Source: an uncultured Rhizobiaceae group bacterium
GTDB lineage: Bacteria; Pseudomonadota; Alphaproteobacteria; Rhizobiales; Rhizobiaceae
Direction: 5' to 3'
DNA length: 64,000 bases
Assembly: GCA_937930845.1 (NCBI GenBank)
Contig: CALHBJ010000001.1
Span: 1 to 64,000 of the forward strand
Part shown: positions 28,527 to 37,750 of the stretch, in pieces
How positions within the stretch are numbered: the first letter of the stretch is position 1
How the letters are laid out: each line of letters opens with the position of its first letter
Made by a program: the position numbers and the translations under genes
The notes under the pieces: generated by a model
Databases searched by the model: none
What the model was told of the DNA's origin: nothing
Seen by the model: the letters and a program-made list of their open reading frames with translations, nothing else

Positions 28527-28994
28527 TCAGGTATCTGCATCGTCTTTCAGGCGCGCCTCGCATGAAGCATTTGCCCGGTCGAGCAAATTCTTCAATTGCA
28601 CAAATTCGGTGTCACTGAAAATGTTGGAAATATCGGCCGCCAATAATTTTGCATCTGGCCAGATTTTTTCGACAATTTTGATACCGTCTCGGGTCAGGTC
28701 ATACTGAATGCGCCGCTTGTCCTGCATGTCGTCGCGGCTTTCGACCCATCCTTTTGATATCATCGTCTTCACCACCCGGCTGGTATGTGCGGGATCCTGC
28801 GCGGAGTGACGGGCCAGCAAGCGTAAATGCAGTTCACCATACTGGGCGAGACTAACCAGCACTCGCCATTGCTGCACTGACACCCCGGCAGGCCTGAGCG
28901 ATTCGCGCTGAAATATCAGTGAAAGTTTAGATGCCAGGCGTAAAATCCTGATGTTCAGGATTTGATCGATTTCGTCTTTGGTGATCAGGCTCAT
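28527..28994 (-). CDS. MarR family transcriptional regulator
   Basis: A 155-residue winged-helix regulator. The HTH (LHLRLLARHSAQDPAHTSRVVKTMISKGWVES) and wing (DKRRIQYDLTRDGIKI) are clear. It is divergent from the TRAP transporter genes across a 128-base region, so it probably controls them. The start at 28994 gives the usual MarR N terminus (LITKDEIDQILNIRILRLASKL); a longer frame upstream would overlap the TRAP promoter. The effector is unknown. Confidence 0.9.
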   Translation of the reverse strand: MSLITKDEIDQILNIRILRLASKLSLIFQRESLRPAGVSVQQWRVLVSLAQYGELHLRLLARHSAQDPAHTSRVVKTMISKGWVESRDDMQDKRRIQYDLTRDGIKIVEKIWPDAKLLAADISNIFSDTEFVQLKNLLDRANASCEARLKDDADT

Positions 28995-29067
28995 TGGGGA
29001 ACAATCGATCCATTTGGTGCGGATGTTTTTAATACACCTAACTTTCGTTGCGCCTGCAACATTATCG

Positions 29068-29097
29068 TTGACACTGTTTGATAACTGCTCCCACAAT
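29068..29097 (+). promoter_or_regulatory. Candidate promoter of the TRAP operon
   Basis: TTGACA (29068-29073) is followed 18 bases later by CACAAT (29092-29097), 25 bases before the binding-protein ATG. The imperfect palindrome GTTGCGCCTGCAAC (29048-29061) just upstream is a possible MarR site. Confidence 0.4.
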
Positions 29098-29122
29098 GAT
29101 CTGGCATAACGGGAGGAACACT

Positions 29123-30169
29123 ATGCTCAAACACCTATTCACCGGCGCGTTTGTCGCCGCATCGCTTGTCAGTGCACCTGCACATGCACAGGTCAACCTG
29201 ACAGCGGAAACCGCTTCGCCTGGTGGCGCTGTTCATTTGGCCCCTACTCACCTGACCGAAGTTGCGTCCAAACAGGGCATTGCAAACATTCAACTGGCCG
29301 ATGGCCAAACCCTCACTAACTCACTTCAAAATGTGGCTGAAGGTAAAACGGATATTGCCGGCACGCCGCATATTCTGCCCTTCCTTATGAGCCGTGGCGT
29401 TGGGCCTTACGGGAAGCTTGGCAAGGAAAAGGGCGCCGAACTGGCAAGCAATCTGCGCTCCATTTACCCCTATACATTGGGTGTGTTTTTCCTTTTCGCC
29501 TATGATGCCAAGGGCATTGACGGCTGGGGCGACCTGAAAGGAAAGAAAATCTTCAACGGTCCGCCACGCGGCGGCGCGCTCACCAATGCCAGAACGATTA
29601 TTCAAATTGCAACGGGTCTCAAAGATGGCGATGGCTATGAAGGCATTCAATCGAACTGGGGCCAGGCTTCACAGGTCATCAGTGGCGGTGACCCGGACGC
29701 GGTTGTGTTGCCAGAACTGTTTCCAAGTGGCCGGATTGCCACCATTGGTTCATCGGGAAAAATGACTGCATGGTCGATGCCGAAAGACATCTACGAGAGC
29801 GAAGCCATGCAAAAATACATGAAGGGCCCCGGCGCTGCGCCGACGGAGCTTCCTGTAGCCGACTTGAAAAAAGCACTAGGTGAAAACTGGACCTTTGTTT
29901 CCGAAGACGAAACTTTCCGCGGCATGTCCACAATTGGCGGCGACGTGGTTCACAAGGATATGGATGAAGACCTCGTCTACAAGCTGGTGAAGGCCTATGT
30001 GGGAACGCTGGATGAACTCAAATCCAAGGCTCCGTTCGCCAGCACGGTGAACTATGATAACCCGTCCCTGGGCATGTGTGGTGCCAACCCCATGAAATAT
30101 CACAAGGGTGCGGTGCGTGCCTGGGAAGAAGCCGGGTATGATATTCCCGACTGCGCCAAAGACCAGTAA
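29123..30169 (+). CDS. TAXI-family TRAP transporter solute-binding protein
   Basis: A 348-residue periplasmic binding protein. The signal peptide covers LFTGAFVAASLVSAPAHAQ. The mature protein begins NLTAETASPGGAVHLAPTHL, as in TAXI proteins, and has EGKTDIAGTPHILPFLMS, the usual substrate-pocket region. GGGAGGA sits six bases before the ATG. It partners the fused permease downstream. The ligand is unknown; characterised TAXI proteins bind carboxylates such as glutamate or alpha-hydroxyglutarate. Confidence 0.92.
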   Translation: MLKHLFTGAFVAASLVSAPAHAQVNLTAETASPGGAVHLAPTHLTEVASKQGIANIQLADGQTLTNSLQNVAEGKTDIAGTPHILPFLMSRGVGPYGKLGKEKGAELASNLRSIYPYTLGVFFLFAYDAKGIDGWGDLKGKKIFNGPPRGGALTNARTIIQIATGLKDGDGYEGIQSNWGQASQVISGGDPDAVVLPELFPSGRIATIGSSGKMTAWSMPKDIYESEAMQKYMKGPGAAPTELPVADLKKALGENWTFVSEDETFRGMSTIGGDVVHKDMDEDLVYKLVKAYVGTLDELKSKAPFASTVNYDNPSLGMCGANPMKYHKGAVRAWEEAGYDIPDCAKDQ

Positions 30170-30191
30170 CGCTTGTTGCTGATAAACCAGG

Positions 30192-30223
30192 TGTCGCCTC
30201 CTCATGCGAATGAAGAGGCGACA
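30192..30223 (+). terminator. Intercistronic hairpin after the TAXI binding-protein gene
   Basis: TGTCGCCTC (30192-30200) pairs with GAGGCGACA (30215-30223), with further TCAT/ATGA pairing inside. It is followed by only a short T stretch, so it probably acts as an mRNA 3'-end stabiliser or partial terminator between the binding-protein and permease genes. Confidence 0.65.
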
Positions 30224-30357
30224 TTTGTTATGTGCGTTGGCAGCAGACTACGCAAAGCGCCGATTGCGAGGTCTAACTTATCCCTTTGTAAATGCGTGTT
30301 TCCCTTGGCAAGGCCGATTTTGACCATGGCGAAAAACACACCAAGCTGAACAGTTTC

Positions 30358-32700
30358 ATGTCCAAACAAACCCATTCAGAACAATATAAGTCCATATTTC
30401 CCAATCAATTTGTCTATTGGCTGGCGCTGGCCTTCATTGTGGTGGGCTTGCTGAACAGCATGCCCGTGATCCCCGGCTGGGATGGGTTTTGGCGCGATAT
30501 TACCGGGAACGACAAACTCAATGTGCGCAATTTTGCGACCGAGTGGTTCTATCCCATAATCTTCTTCATCATGATGCTGATCGTGGCGCTGAAACACTCC
30601 ATGTGGCGCGATTGGAAGGGAACCCCAAAATCCGGCCTTGGCCTGTTTATGGATGTGGCTCTGGTGGTTGCAGCCGCTGCCATTTCGCTGACTTACCTGA
30701 TTGAAATCGACAGCGTTTGCCTGATCGATGAATTTACCGGCGAGCGGGCACGCCTCATGGCGGAAACGCTCAAGGCAGAAATCGCATTCGCCGAGGAACT
30801 GGGCCTGCCCGCCCCCGACACTGTTGAAGATCCCAGTTGTGTTGCCACCACGGGGGTCTGGCTGGTGGCCATAGTTGGGATTTCGATGCTGGTTTTCCTT
30901 GGTTACAACATCAAGGTCTGGGGCCTTCCGCTCGTACTCGTATCGCTGATCATTTCGATTTACACGATCGCCACTGTGTTGGTGTGGTATTTCCATGGCC
31001 CCGACGACATCAACAAATACCTGATGACCAAGCTGGGCGGTGAGCCGCGCGCATTCATTGATGGGCGTCCAAATGTCCATGATGCACTGGTCAACAATGC
31101 TTCAGGCATGTTGGGGCGTTTCATGAATGTCATCATGAATATCGTTTTTCCCTACATCATTTTGGGCGCCATGTTTGGCAAGTCCGCAGGCGGCCAGTCC
31201 CTGATCAAACTGGCATTCCGTTCCACCCGAAAACTCAGAGGCGGGCCGGCCCATGCTGCGATTGTCTCTTCGGCCATGTTTGGCACGATTACGGGTGGCC
31301 CGGTTGTCAACGTGCTTTCCACTGGTGTGTTGACCATTCCTATGATGCTCAAGCGCGGGTTTTCGAAAGTCTTTGCCGGTGGGGTTGAGGCTGCGGCCTC
31401 ATCGGGCGGGTCGATCATGCCACCGGTCATGGGCGTTGCAGCATTCATTCTCTCTGCCCTGACCGCCGTGCCCTATCGCGATGTGATTGTGGCGGCCGCG
31501 TTGCCAGCAATCGCTTATTTTTTCTGCCTGTTTTTGTCAGCCGTGTTCCAGTCCCGCAAACAGAAGATCGAGGCGGTCGGCGAACTGACCGAAGACATGT
31601 ATCTGTCGCGCACTGATCTGCTGCATCTGTGCCAGATATTCCTGCCGATCATGCTTATTCTGGTACTGTTGCTCACCCCCAAGGATGGCGTTGGTTGTGG
31701 CCCGCTGGGATGGTTGTTTGGTGTTGAACGGGTGTTCACTGATGGCCAATGCAGCGCGACAAATCTGCCGTGGTTCTTTGAACTGGTTCAAAATGCCGCC
31801 GGTGACGCCGGTGCAACGGGCTGGTGGGCGGCGGCGTTTGTCACTCTGCTGCTGTTCCTCGATAAAGACTTTAGGGCAAAGCCACGGCTGGTGCTGGAAG
31901 CATTGGCTGAATCGGGGATTACAGTCTCGACCCTTTATCTGATGTTCCTTGCTGTCACGGTGATCGATGTTTGCCTGAACTTCACGGGGCTGTCGAAATT
32001 TGTGGCACTGGATATTTTAGGCTTCCTGTTGTCACTTGATCTTGGCGGAAGCGGGTCCGTGTTATTCCAGTTTGTGGCGCTGGTCATCACGATGCTGCTG
32101 GCAGTTCTGTTGGGCATGGGAATGCCCGCAGTTCCAGCCTATATCAATGTCGCGCTGTTGATGGGGCCCCTGCTTATCAGTCTGGGCATTGCCACTTTCA
32201 CCGCCCATATGTTCATCTTCTATTTCGCGGTTGCCTCGGCCATAACGCCACCCGTGGCACTGGCCGCGTTTGCGGCCTCGACCATCACCAAGGCCGACCC
32301 GATGGCCACCGGCTTCAGTGCGGTCAGGTCCGGGATTGTGATGTTTGCCATTCCCTTTGTGTTTGCGTTCTACCCGGAAATTTTGCTCATCAATCAGGCC
32401 CTGATTGACCCAGCAAGTCCCAATGGCGCACCGCTGGCGGGTTATGAAAACGGCATTCAATATAGCGCGCTGGTGTGGCTGATTGTGCGGCTGGCCCTGG
32501 CGCTTTACCTTGTGGCCAGTGCGCTTGCGCGGTTTGACACACATGCCCTCAACGTCTTGTGGGTATTTGTCCGCCTGGGGCTGGCTGCCGCGATCATGTT
32601 CCGACCAGAAACAATTCATATCAGCGCTTTTGTCATCGCCTCGGCAATGCTGGTTTGGCAACACATTTCCAACCGTAATGCCGAGCGGGCACTGGCTTGA
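30358..32700 (+). CDS. TRAP transporter fused permease (DctQ-DctM)
   Basis: A 780-residue polytopic permease that fuses the four-helix small subunit to the large subunit. The N-terminal fifth has DctQ-like helices; the rest has the DctM features AAIVSSAMFGTITGGPVVNVLSTGVLTIPMM, SSGGSIMPPVMGVAAFI and GMGMPAVPAYINVALL. With the TAXI protein it forms a sodium- or proton-driven importer. Neither candidate ATG (30358 or 30292) has a good ribosome site; the later one gives the usual N terminus. Confidence 0.93.
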   Translation: MSKQTHSEQYKSIFPNQFVYWLALAFIVVGLLNSMPVIPGWDGFWRDITGNDKLNVRNFATEWFYPIIFFIMMLIVALKHSMWRDWKGTPKSGLGLFMDVALVVAAAAISLTYLIEIDSVCLIDEFTGERARLMAETLKAEIAFAEELGLPAPDTVEDPSCVATTGVWLVAIVGISMLVFLGYNIKVWGLPLVLVSLIISIYTIATVLVWYFHGPDDINKYLMTKLGGEPRAFIDGRPNVHDALVNNASGMLGRFMNVIMNIVFPYIILGAMFGKSAGGQSLIKLAFRSTRKLRGGPAHAAIVSSAMFGTITGGPVVNVLSTGVLTIPMMLKRGFSKVFAGGVEAAASSGGSIMPPVMGVAAFILSALTAVPYRDVIVAAALPAIAYFFCLFLSAVFQSRKQKIEAVGELTEDMYLSRTDLLHLCQIFLPIMLILVLLLTPKDGVGCGPLGWLFGVERVFTDGQCSATNLPWFFELVQNAAGDAGATGWWAAAFVTLLLFLDKDFRAKPRLVLEALAESGITVSTLYLMFLAVTVIDVCLNFTGLSKFVALDILGFLLSLDLGGSGSVLFQFVALVITMLLAVLLGMGMPAVPAYINVALLMGPLLISLGIATFTAHMFIFYFAVASAITPPVALAAFAASTITKADPMATGFSAVRSGIVMFAIPFVFAFYPEILLINQALIDPASPNGAPLAGYENGIQYSALVWLIVRLALALYLVASALARFDTHALNVLWVFVRLGLAAAIMFRPETIHISAFVIASAMLVWQHISNRNAERALA

Positions 32701-32771
32701 CCCGACCTGCTGTCGCCAAGCGTACCAGCGTAACTGAAACGCCAGGTTGGGCATAAAGCGAGGATGAACTA

Positions 32772-34346
32772 TTGAACAAGCGGCCCAATTTCGTATTCAT
32801 CGTCACCGATCAGCAGCGCGCCGACTGGCTGGGATGTTACGGGCATCCCGTGCTGAAAACACCCAATATCGATGCGATTGCCGCCAGGGGAACCCGTTTC
32901 AACAATTTTCATGTGGCATCGCCCGTGTGCATGCCCAACCGGGCATCACTGTTGACCGGGCGCTATCCGTCCCTACACGGCCTGCGCTACAATGGGTGCC
33001 GCCTGCCCCTTTCTGCCAACACATTTGTCGATCTTTTGGCTGGTGCCGGGTATCACACCGCCGCCATTGGCAAGAGCCATCTGCAACCCTTTACGGACCT
33101 GCCGCCCATCGGGCGAAGTGCCGACGATATCTGCTCGAAGGCCGAGGCCTGGAAAAGTGACGGCGGCAGTTACACCCAGGAAGAACCGGGCCGCTATCGC
33201 GAAGACGGACGCTACGAAATTCAAACCCCCTATTATGGCTATCAGCACGTGGACATGGTGACCTCCCATGGCGACCGGTGTGGTGGTCATTACCTGCAAT
33301 GGTTCCGGCAAAACGCGCCTGATTGGGAAGCGCTGCATGATGATGCCAATCAGTTGCCGCATAATTATTCCTGCCCCCAGGCCTATCGCACTCCGATACC
33401 GGAGGATCTGTATCCAACGGCCTATGTGCGCGACCGCGCCATCGATTATCTGAATTCGCGTATTGGCGAGGACGCCCCGTTCTTTACCTTCGTTTCATTT
33501 CCCGATCCGCACCATCCCTTTAACCCGCCGGGCAAATACTGGGATATGTATTCGCCCGATGATTTCGATGTGTCCCTGCCCTATTCGGCTCACAAAAACC
33601 CACCCAAGCCGCTGCAATGGTTGCGCCAGAACTGGGAAAATGGTGGTGGCCAAACAACTCCCCAAACGGCCATGATGTTGGACGAGCAGCAATTGAAAGA
33701 GGCCATGGCGCTGACGGCGGGAATGATGGCTTTCATAGATGATGCGGTGGGCGACATCATGAATTGCCTGACGGAAAACGGGCAGATGGAGAATACGGTC
33801 GTTTGCTACAATTCCGACCACGGCGACTATCTGGGCGATTTCAACATGCTGTTGAAAGGCGCATTGCCGTTTCGCAGCATCACCCGCGTTCCGTTCATCT
33901 GGTCAGACCCGGACAACCGTACACCATCTGCTTCAAACGCACTCGCATCGACAGTCGATCTGGCCGCAACGATATTGGACCGTGTGGGGCTTGAAACGTT
34001 TAACGGCAATCAAGGCAAGAGCTTCAAATGCGCCCTTGGAGGCAAACTTGAGGGCAAAGATGGGGTTCGTGATGAATTGCTCATTGAATATAATGACGGG
34101 GGAAACCGTTTGGGGTTCGAAACGCCCGCCAGAGTGCGCGCATTGGTGACGCCGCACTGGCGTTATACGATCTACCGGGATCAGGATTGGGGCGAATTGT
34201 ATGACCTGCGCAATGACCCGCTGGAAACGCACAACCTTTGGGAAAGTGCGGACCACTTCACCATCCGCGCTAACTTGGCTGAACGCATGAACCATCATCT
34301 GACCGCACAGATGGATGAAAGCCCCCAGTCGGAGCGGGTTGCCTGA
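32772..34346 (+). CDS. Type I sulfatase family hydrolase
   Basis: A 524-residue sulfatase. The active-site motif SPVCMPNRASLLTGR holds Cys53-x-Pro55-x-Arg57, the form converted to formylglycine. Metal ligands are suggested by VTDQQRADWLG (Asp13, Gln14) and NSDHGDYLGD. It starts with TTG, because AGGA lies seven bases upstream and no in-frame ATG exists. There is no signal peptide, so it should be cytoplasmic. It lies 70 bases after the TRAP permease and may act on an imported sulfate or phosphate ester; alternatively it belongs with the glycosyltransferase genes that follow. No formylglycine-generating enzyme gene is in the window. It is not a close BetC (choline sulfatase) match by motif. 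Confidence 0.9.
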   Translation: MNKRPNFVFIVTDQQRADWLGCYGHPVLKTPNIDAIAARGTRFNNFHVASPVCMPNRASLLTGRYPSLHGLRYNGCRLPLSANTFVDLLAGAGYHTAAIGKSHLQPFTDLPPIGRSADDICSKAEAWKSDGGSYTQEEPGRYREDGRYEIQTPYYGYQHVDMVTSHGDRCGGHYLQWFRQNAPDWEALHDDANQLPHNYSCPQAYRTPIPEDLYPTAYVRDRAIDYLNSRIGEDAPFFTFVSFPDPHHPFNPPGKYWDMYSPDDFDVSLPYSAHKNPPKPLQWLRQNWENGGGQTTPQTAMMLDEQQLKEAMALTAGMMAFIDDAVGDIMNCLTENGQMENTVVCYNSDHGDYLGDFNMLLKGALPFRSITRVPFIWSDPDNRTPSASNALASTVDLAATILDRVGLETFNGNQGKSFKCALGGKLEGKDGVRDELLIEYNDGGNRLGFETPARVRALVTPHWRYTIYRDQDWGELYDLRNDPLETHNLWESADHFTIRANLAERMNHHLTAQMDESPQSERVA

Positions 34347-34462
34347 TATCTTTTACTCCAGATAACGGTTCATAAAGTTAGGCTTGGCCAAATTGGATGC
34401 GCCATGTGAAGATGGGCGGTAAAATTTCGAAGTTGAATTCGCTGTTCAAACGGGAACAAATA

Positions 34463-35242
34463 ATGGCTGCTGACCCAAATATTGCCAGGACGAAAGTGCT
34501 CATTTTGACTCCGGTGAAGGATGCCGAAATCTATCTGGATCGCTATTGGAAACTGATACAGCAGTTGGACTGGCCAGGCGAAAACCTTTCAATCGGCCTG
34601 CTGGAAGGTGACAGCGAAGATGCAACCTGGGACCGGCTTGGCGAGATGGTGCCAGCGATGGAGGCTCATTTGGCCCGGGTGACGCTGGTGAAAAAGGAAT
34701 TCAACTTCCGCATTCCCAACGGCATTCCCCGCTGGGAACGGGCTTTCCAAAAAGCGCGCCGGGAAGTGCTTGCCAAAGCGCGCAATCATCTGCTGATGCG
34801 CGCGCTGCAGGACGAAGACTTTGTATTGTGGCTGGACGTGGATGTTGTTGACTATCCCCGGAGCACGATCGAAACATTGATCCGGTCTGGACTGGATATT
34901 GCGCACCCAAATTGTGTGCTCAAACCTGGTGGAAAGAGTTTCGACCTAAATGCCTGGGCCGACGGCGGCAAGAAAACCCTTTCCGATTTCCGAGGGCATG
35001 ACGGGCCTGTGCGTCTTGAATCCGTGGGTGGTACGATGCTGTGGATTCGTGCTGATTTGCATCGCGATGGACTGATTTTTCCGCCCTACCCCTATGGGGT
35101 GGAATGCTCTGCGATCCGCAAGCCCCATCCTGTTTGGGGGGCGGGTGAAATCGAAACTGAAGGCTTGGCCATGATGGCGCGTGACATGGGACACCAGTGT
35201 TGGGGCCTGCCGGATTTTGAGATTATTCATGACAGCGACTGA
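34463..35242 (+). CDS. Anp1-like (GT62-type) glycosyltransferase
   Basis: A 259-residue GT-A fold enzyme resembling the fungal Anp1/Mnn9/Van1 mannosyltransferases. The features are VLILTPVKDAEIYLDRYW at the start, LSIGLLEGDSEDATW, and the metal-binding DVDVVDYP with Asp125/Asp127 followed by SGLDIAHPNCV. The ATG at 34463 has GGGAA seven bases before it. Bacterial members are sparse and uncharacterised. It overlaps the nucleotidyltransferase gene by 14 bases. The donor is presumably a nucleotide sugar such as GDP-mannose, but that is inference. Confidence 0.82.
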   Translation: MAADPNIARTKVLILTPVKDAEIYLDRYWKLIQQLDWPGENLSIGLLEGDSEDATWDRLGEMVPAMEAHLARVTLVKKEFNFRIPNGIPRWERAFQKARREVLAKARNHLLMRALQDEDFVLWLDVDVVDYPRSTIETLIRSGLDIAHPNCVLKPGGKSFDLNAWADGGKKTLSDFRGHDGPVRLESVGGTMLWIRADLHRDGLIFPPYPYGVECSAIRKPHPVWGAGEIETEGLAMMARDMGHQCWGLPDFEIIHDSD

Positions 35243-36404
35243 CCCGGGTTCTGCCAAACCGGCGCATGATGAAATCCAAGGGCACGCCACCGCAACGGGT
35301 GAAGGCCTGGCGTTATTGCGCGAAATCCTGAAATTTGGTGATGATTGGGAACATACTCACCGAATACGCGAACGCTTGTTCCAGCCGGGTGGTTGGGATC
35401 TTGTCTTTGCTGCGGCCAGTGAGACGCGGCTCCTGCCTGCCCTGATCGACCATGTGAAACAAAAACAGCTCCTGCCGCCTTTTCCAATTCCTGTGGCGGA
35501 GGGGTCAATGCACCCCAATGACATCATGGAATTGCAATCGGGGTATCATGCGCAACGGCGCACCGAATTGCGCGATGCGCTGTTGGCAGCCGTGGGTGCA
35601 CTCAACAAGAGTGGTATCACCCCCACATTGCTCAAAGGTGCCCGCTATTTGTGGACTGGCACCAATGAGACGCGGACCATGCGGGACATTGATCTCCTTG
35701 TCCCTTCTAACGCCGCCCATGAGTCAAATGCTGCGCTGCTTCAAATTGGCTATGCTGCCACGGGTGAAGATGCCGAGCGCACCAGCCGACACCACATGCC
35801 TTCCTTGTTTCACCCGGATCGGCCCGGATGGATTGAACTGCACCGCCAAGCGGGCAACGCTTATGCTGAATCCGTATTTTCAACACATAGTTTATTTGAA
35901 AGCGAAAATATTTTTGAAAGCAAAGGCATAGAGGCTGCCTTGCCCACCATGGCGGCGCATATCTGGCATGGCGTGGTGCACCATTACTTTGGCCATAGCG
36001 GGTTTGCTCGCGGTGAAATTCATCTCAAACCCCTCTACGAATTCAGCACCGCCTTGATGCATATCGACAGGGCGATATTTGCCGAAATCGAAGGGTTTGC
36101 TGCAAACAGCAATGTGGCGCGCGCATGTCTTGAATTGTGGGTTGCCGCTGCCCAGAACGGGCTTGGCGCCGAACAACCCTTCCTGTTTCAACCATCTGAA
36201 AAAGCGCGACAACTGGCCATAAAGAACCTCGACAGGAGCCAGTCCCAACTGCCGCAAGACGGCAAATATCCAGGCTATCGGGAACTTTTGAAACTGGCCT
36301 GGAGCTCGGAAATTCGCGCACGTTCAAACTGCTCAGGTCAATTTGCCGATGGACGACTGACCGACCTTCGCATTCTCGCCCCGAAGATTAAATTTGTGGG
36401 TTAG
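35229..36404 (+). CDS. Nucleotidyltransferase family protein (NTP_transf_5)
   Basis: A 391-residue protein of the NTP_transf_5 family. The core is TPTLLKGARY (residues 131-140) followed by ETRTMRDIDLLVP, where Asp153 and Asp155 would bind metal; later come HRQAGNAY and HIWHGVVHHYFGHS. Members recur beside PqqD-like proteins and HprK-related kinases, and in some lasso-peptide clusters, suggesting nucleotide transfer to a peptide or intermediate; no reaction is proven for this group. Its stop codon overlaps that of the convergent GT2-TPR gene, so the two operons abut. Confidence 0.85.
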   Translation: MTATDPGSAKPAHDEIQGHATATGEGLALLREILKFGDDWEHTHRIRERLFQPGGWDLVFAAASETRLLPALIDHVKQKQLLPPFPIPVAEGSMHPNDIMELQSGYHAQRRTELRDALLAAVGALNKSGITPTLLKGARYLWTGTNETRTMRDIDLLVPSNAAHESNAALLQIGYAATGEDAERTSRHHMPSLFHPDRPGWIELHRQAGNAYAESVFSTHSLFESENIFESKGIEAALPTMAAHIWHGVVHHYFGHSGFARGEIHLKPLYEFSTALMHIDRAIFAEIEGFAANSNVARACLELWVAAAQNGLGAEQPFLFQPSEKARQLAIKNLDRSQSQLPQDGKYPGYRELLKLAWSSEIRARSNCSGQFADGRLTDLRILAPKIKFVG

Positions 36405-37528
36405 CCATTTGACGCCGCTGAAAATGCGGCTTGCTTGATTGCATATTCGGCAACACCAGGTTCCAGCAAATTTGCTGAACGATAATCTTCAACGGCGCGG
36501 TCGTGTTGCCCAAGGCGGACAAACACATCGCCACGCAAATTATGGGCCCATGATCCAAATATGCGTTTGTCATAGGATGTCAGCGGATCAACAAAAGTAT
36601 GGGCGTCGATTCCAATCAAACCATCAAGGGTTGCAAGAAGGCTTTCGGCTTCGCCCAGTTTGAACCGTGCGGTGGCTTCCAGAAGTTCAAGGGCTTTGTT
36701 GTTGGGATGGCCTTTGCGGTTCTCCTGGCACAAATCCAGCGCCGCTTCTGCATCACTTTCAAGCAGGTGGTGAATGAGTAATATTGCCGCCTGGGCCCCA
36801 TCCGCATGCTGTTTTTGTCCGCGGATGGAAAGTCTCGACAGGCGAATGGCTTCTTTTAACGCCACCACCGCGGCCTGTGGCTGGTTGACCGCCAACAATG
36901 TTTCACCAAGATTGCACCAAAGGTAGACCCGCGCCGGGTTTTCCTTGACCGCCTGTTGCAGCAAGGGGAGATTGCGTTCGTGCTTATGGGCCAGATCGCC
37001 TTCATATCCCAGGTGCTGGATTTCAACATCACAATCCAACACATCAAATTTGCCGGTATCCACAAGGCTTCGTATATGTGGGTGAACGGTTTCGTGAATG
37101 CGCCCCTGAAACCGTATGGCGTCCATGCGCCGGAACAGCCGCACTTCGCGATAGGGCGTGAATTCCACGCGCGGGCGGAACAACACTTCAAGAGAAATGT
37201 TGTTGGGCTGGCGCAATTGCTCGCCCACAATGCTGTTTGGCGGCACCGACAGGCGTTCATCGGCATCAATGTATAAAATCCAGTCGCAGGTGGCTTTTTC
37301 AAGGCCCACATTGCGTGCTGCTGAAAAGTCTCCCACCCAGGGGTGATGAAACAGCTTCACATCAAATTTTTTGCAAATTTCTAAGGTGTCATCGGTCGAC
37401 CCGGTGTCAACGATGACAATTTCACTGACAAATTGTGAAACGGATTCCAGGCAACCCGCAACAAAGCCCGCCTCATTGCGAACGATGAGACAGGCGGTTA
37501 CCGGTTGCCTTGGGCAATCAGCCAGCAA
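36401..37528 (-). CDS. Glycosyltransferase family 2 with C-terminal TPR region
   Basis: A 375-residue protein. Residues 10-190 are a GT2 domain (ACLIVRNEAGFVAGCLESV, IVDTGSTDDTLEI, YIDADERL with the DxD). Residues 200-370 are helical TPR-like repeats (ARVYLWCNLGETLLAVNQPQAAVVALKEAIRLS, and GDVFVRLGQHDRAVEDYRSANLLEPG). Such proteins are often peptide or protein O-glycosyltransferases. It is the last gene of the PqqD-HprK operon, 18 bases after the small peptide gene. It starts with TTG; an alternative start close by cannot be excluded. Confidence 0.88.
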   Translation of the reverse strand: MLADCPRQPVTACLIVRNEAGFVAGCLESVSQFVSEIVIVDTGSTDDTLEICKKFDVKLFHHPWVGDFSAARNVGLEKATCDWILYIDADERLSVPPNSIVGEQLRQPNNISLEVLFRPRVEFTPYREVRLFRRMDAIRFQGRIHETVHPHIRSLVDTGKFDVLDCDVEIQHLGYEGDLAHKHERNLPLLQQAVKENPARVYLWCNLGETLLAVNQPQAAVVALKEAIRLSRLSIRGQKQHADGAQAAILLIHHLLESDAEAALDLCQENRKGHPNNKALELLEATARFKLGEAESLLATLDGLIGIDAHTFVDPLTSYDKRIFGSWAHNLRGDVFVRLGQHDRAVEDYRSANLLEPGVAEYAIKQAAFSAASNG

Positions 37529-37546
37529 GAAGTTTGTTATTTCAAC

Positions 37547-37750
37547 TTAGGAAGACGTTGCTGAATTCGACAACACTATCATCTGTGCCCAGGCATTGGA
37601 TGTCTTGAGCGACCCAAGTGAGAATGTCGTCACCGCAGGGACAACCCAAACGGCTTTAGCAAGCGTTGAAAGTGTTTCACGCTTATCTGCATCAAACTCT
37701 TTTGAAATCTTGTTTTCGATTTCAGCGAGTTTCTTACTTTCATTGGACAT
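37547..37750 (-). CDS. Small Ser/Thr-rich peptide, candidate substrate of the PqqD-HprK system
   Basis: A 67-residue peptide with no homologue I recognise. The first 25 residues are charged (SKEFDADKRETL); then comes a semi-hydrophobic stretch (AKAVWVVPAVTTFSLGSLKTS) and a tail ending SNSATSS. It has no Cys. Overall it resembles short peptides with a degenerate Tat-like N terminus (KRETLSTLAKAVWVVPA) and a possible cleavage site after NAWA. Ser/Thr residues abound after position 40, giving many sites for phosphorylation or O-glycosylation. Two ATGs compete; the second (37750) has GGAG eight bases upstream. It overlaps the 3' end of the kinase gene and precedes the GT2-TPR gene, so it belongs to the operon. 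Confidence 0.8.
   Translation of the reverse strand: MSNESKKLAEIENKISKEFDADKRETLSTLAKAVWVVPAVTTFSLGSLKTSNAWAQMIVLSNSATSS

Noticed and set aside
32772-34346. Choline sulfatase (BetC)
   Set aside because: The context with betaine genes is tempting, but the active-site segment and length-specific motifs differ and the betaine transporter is 10 kb away in a separate operon.
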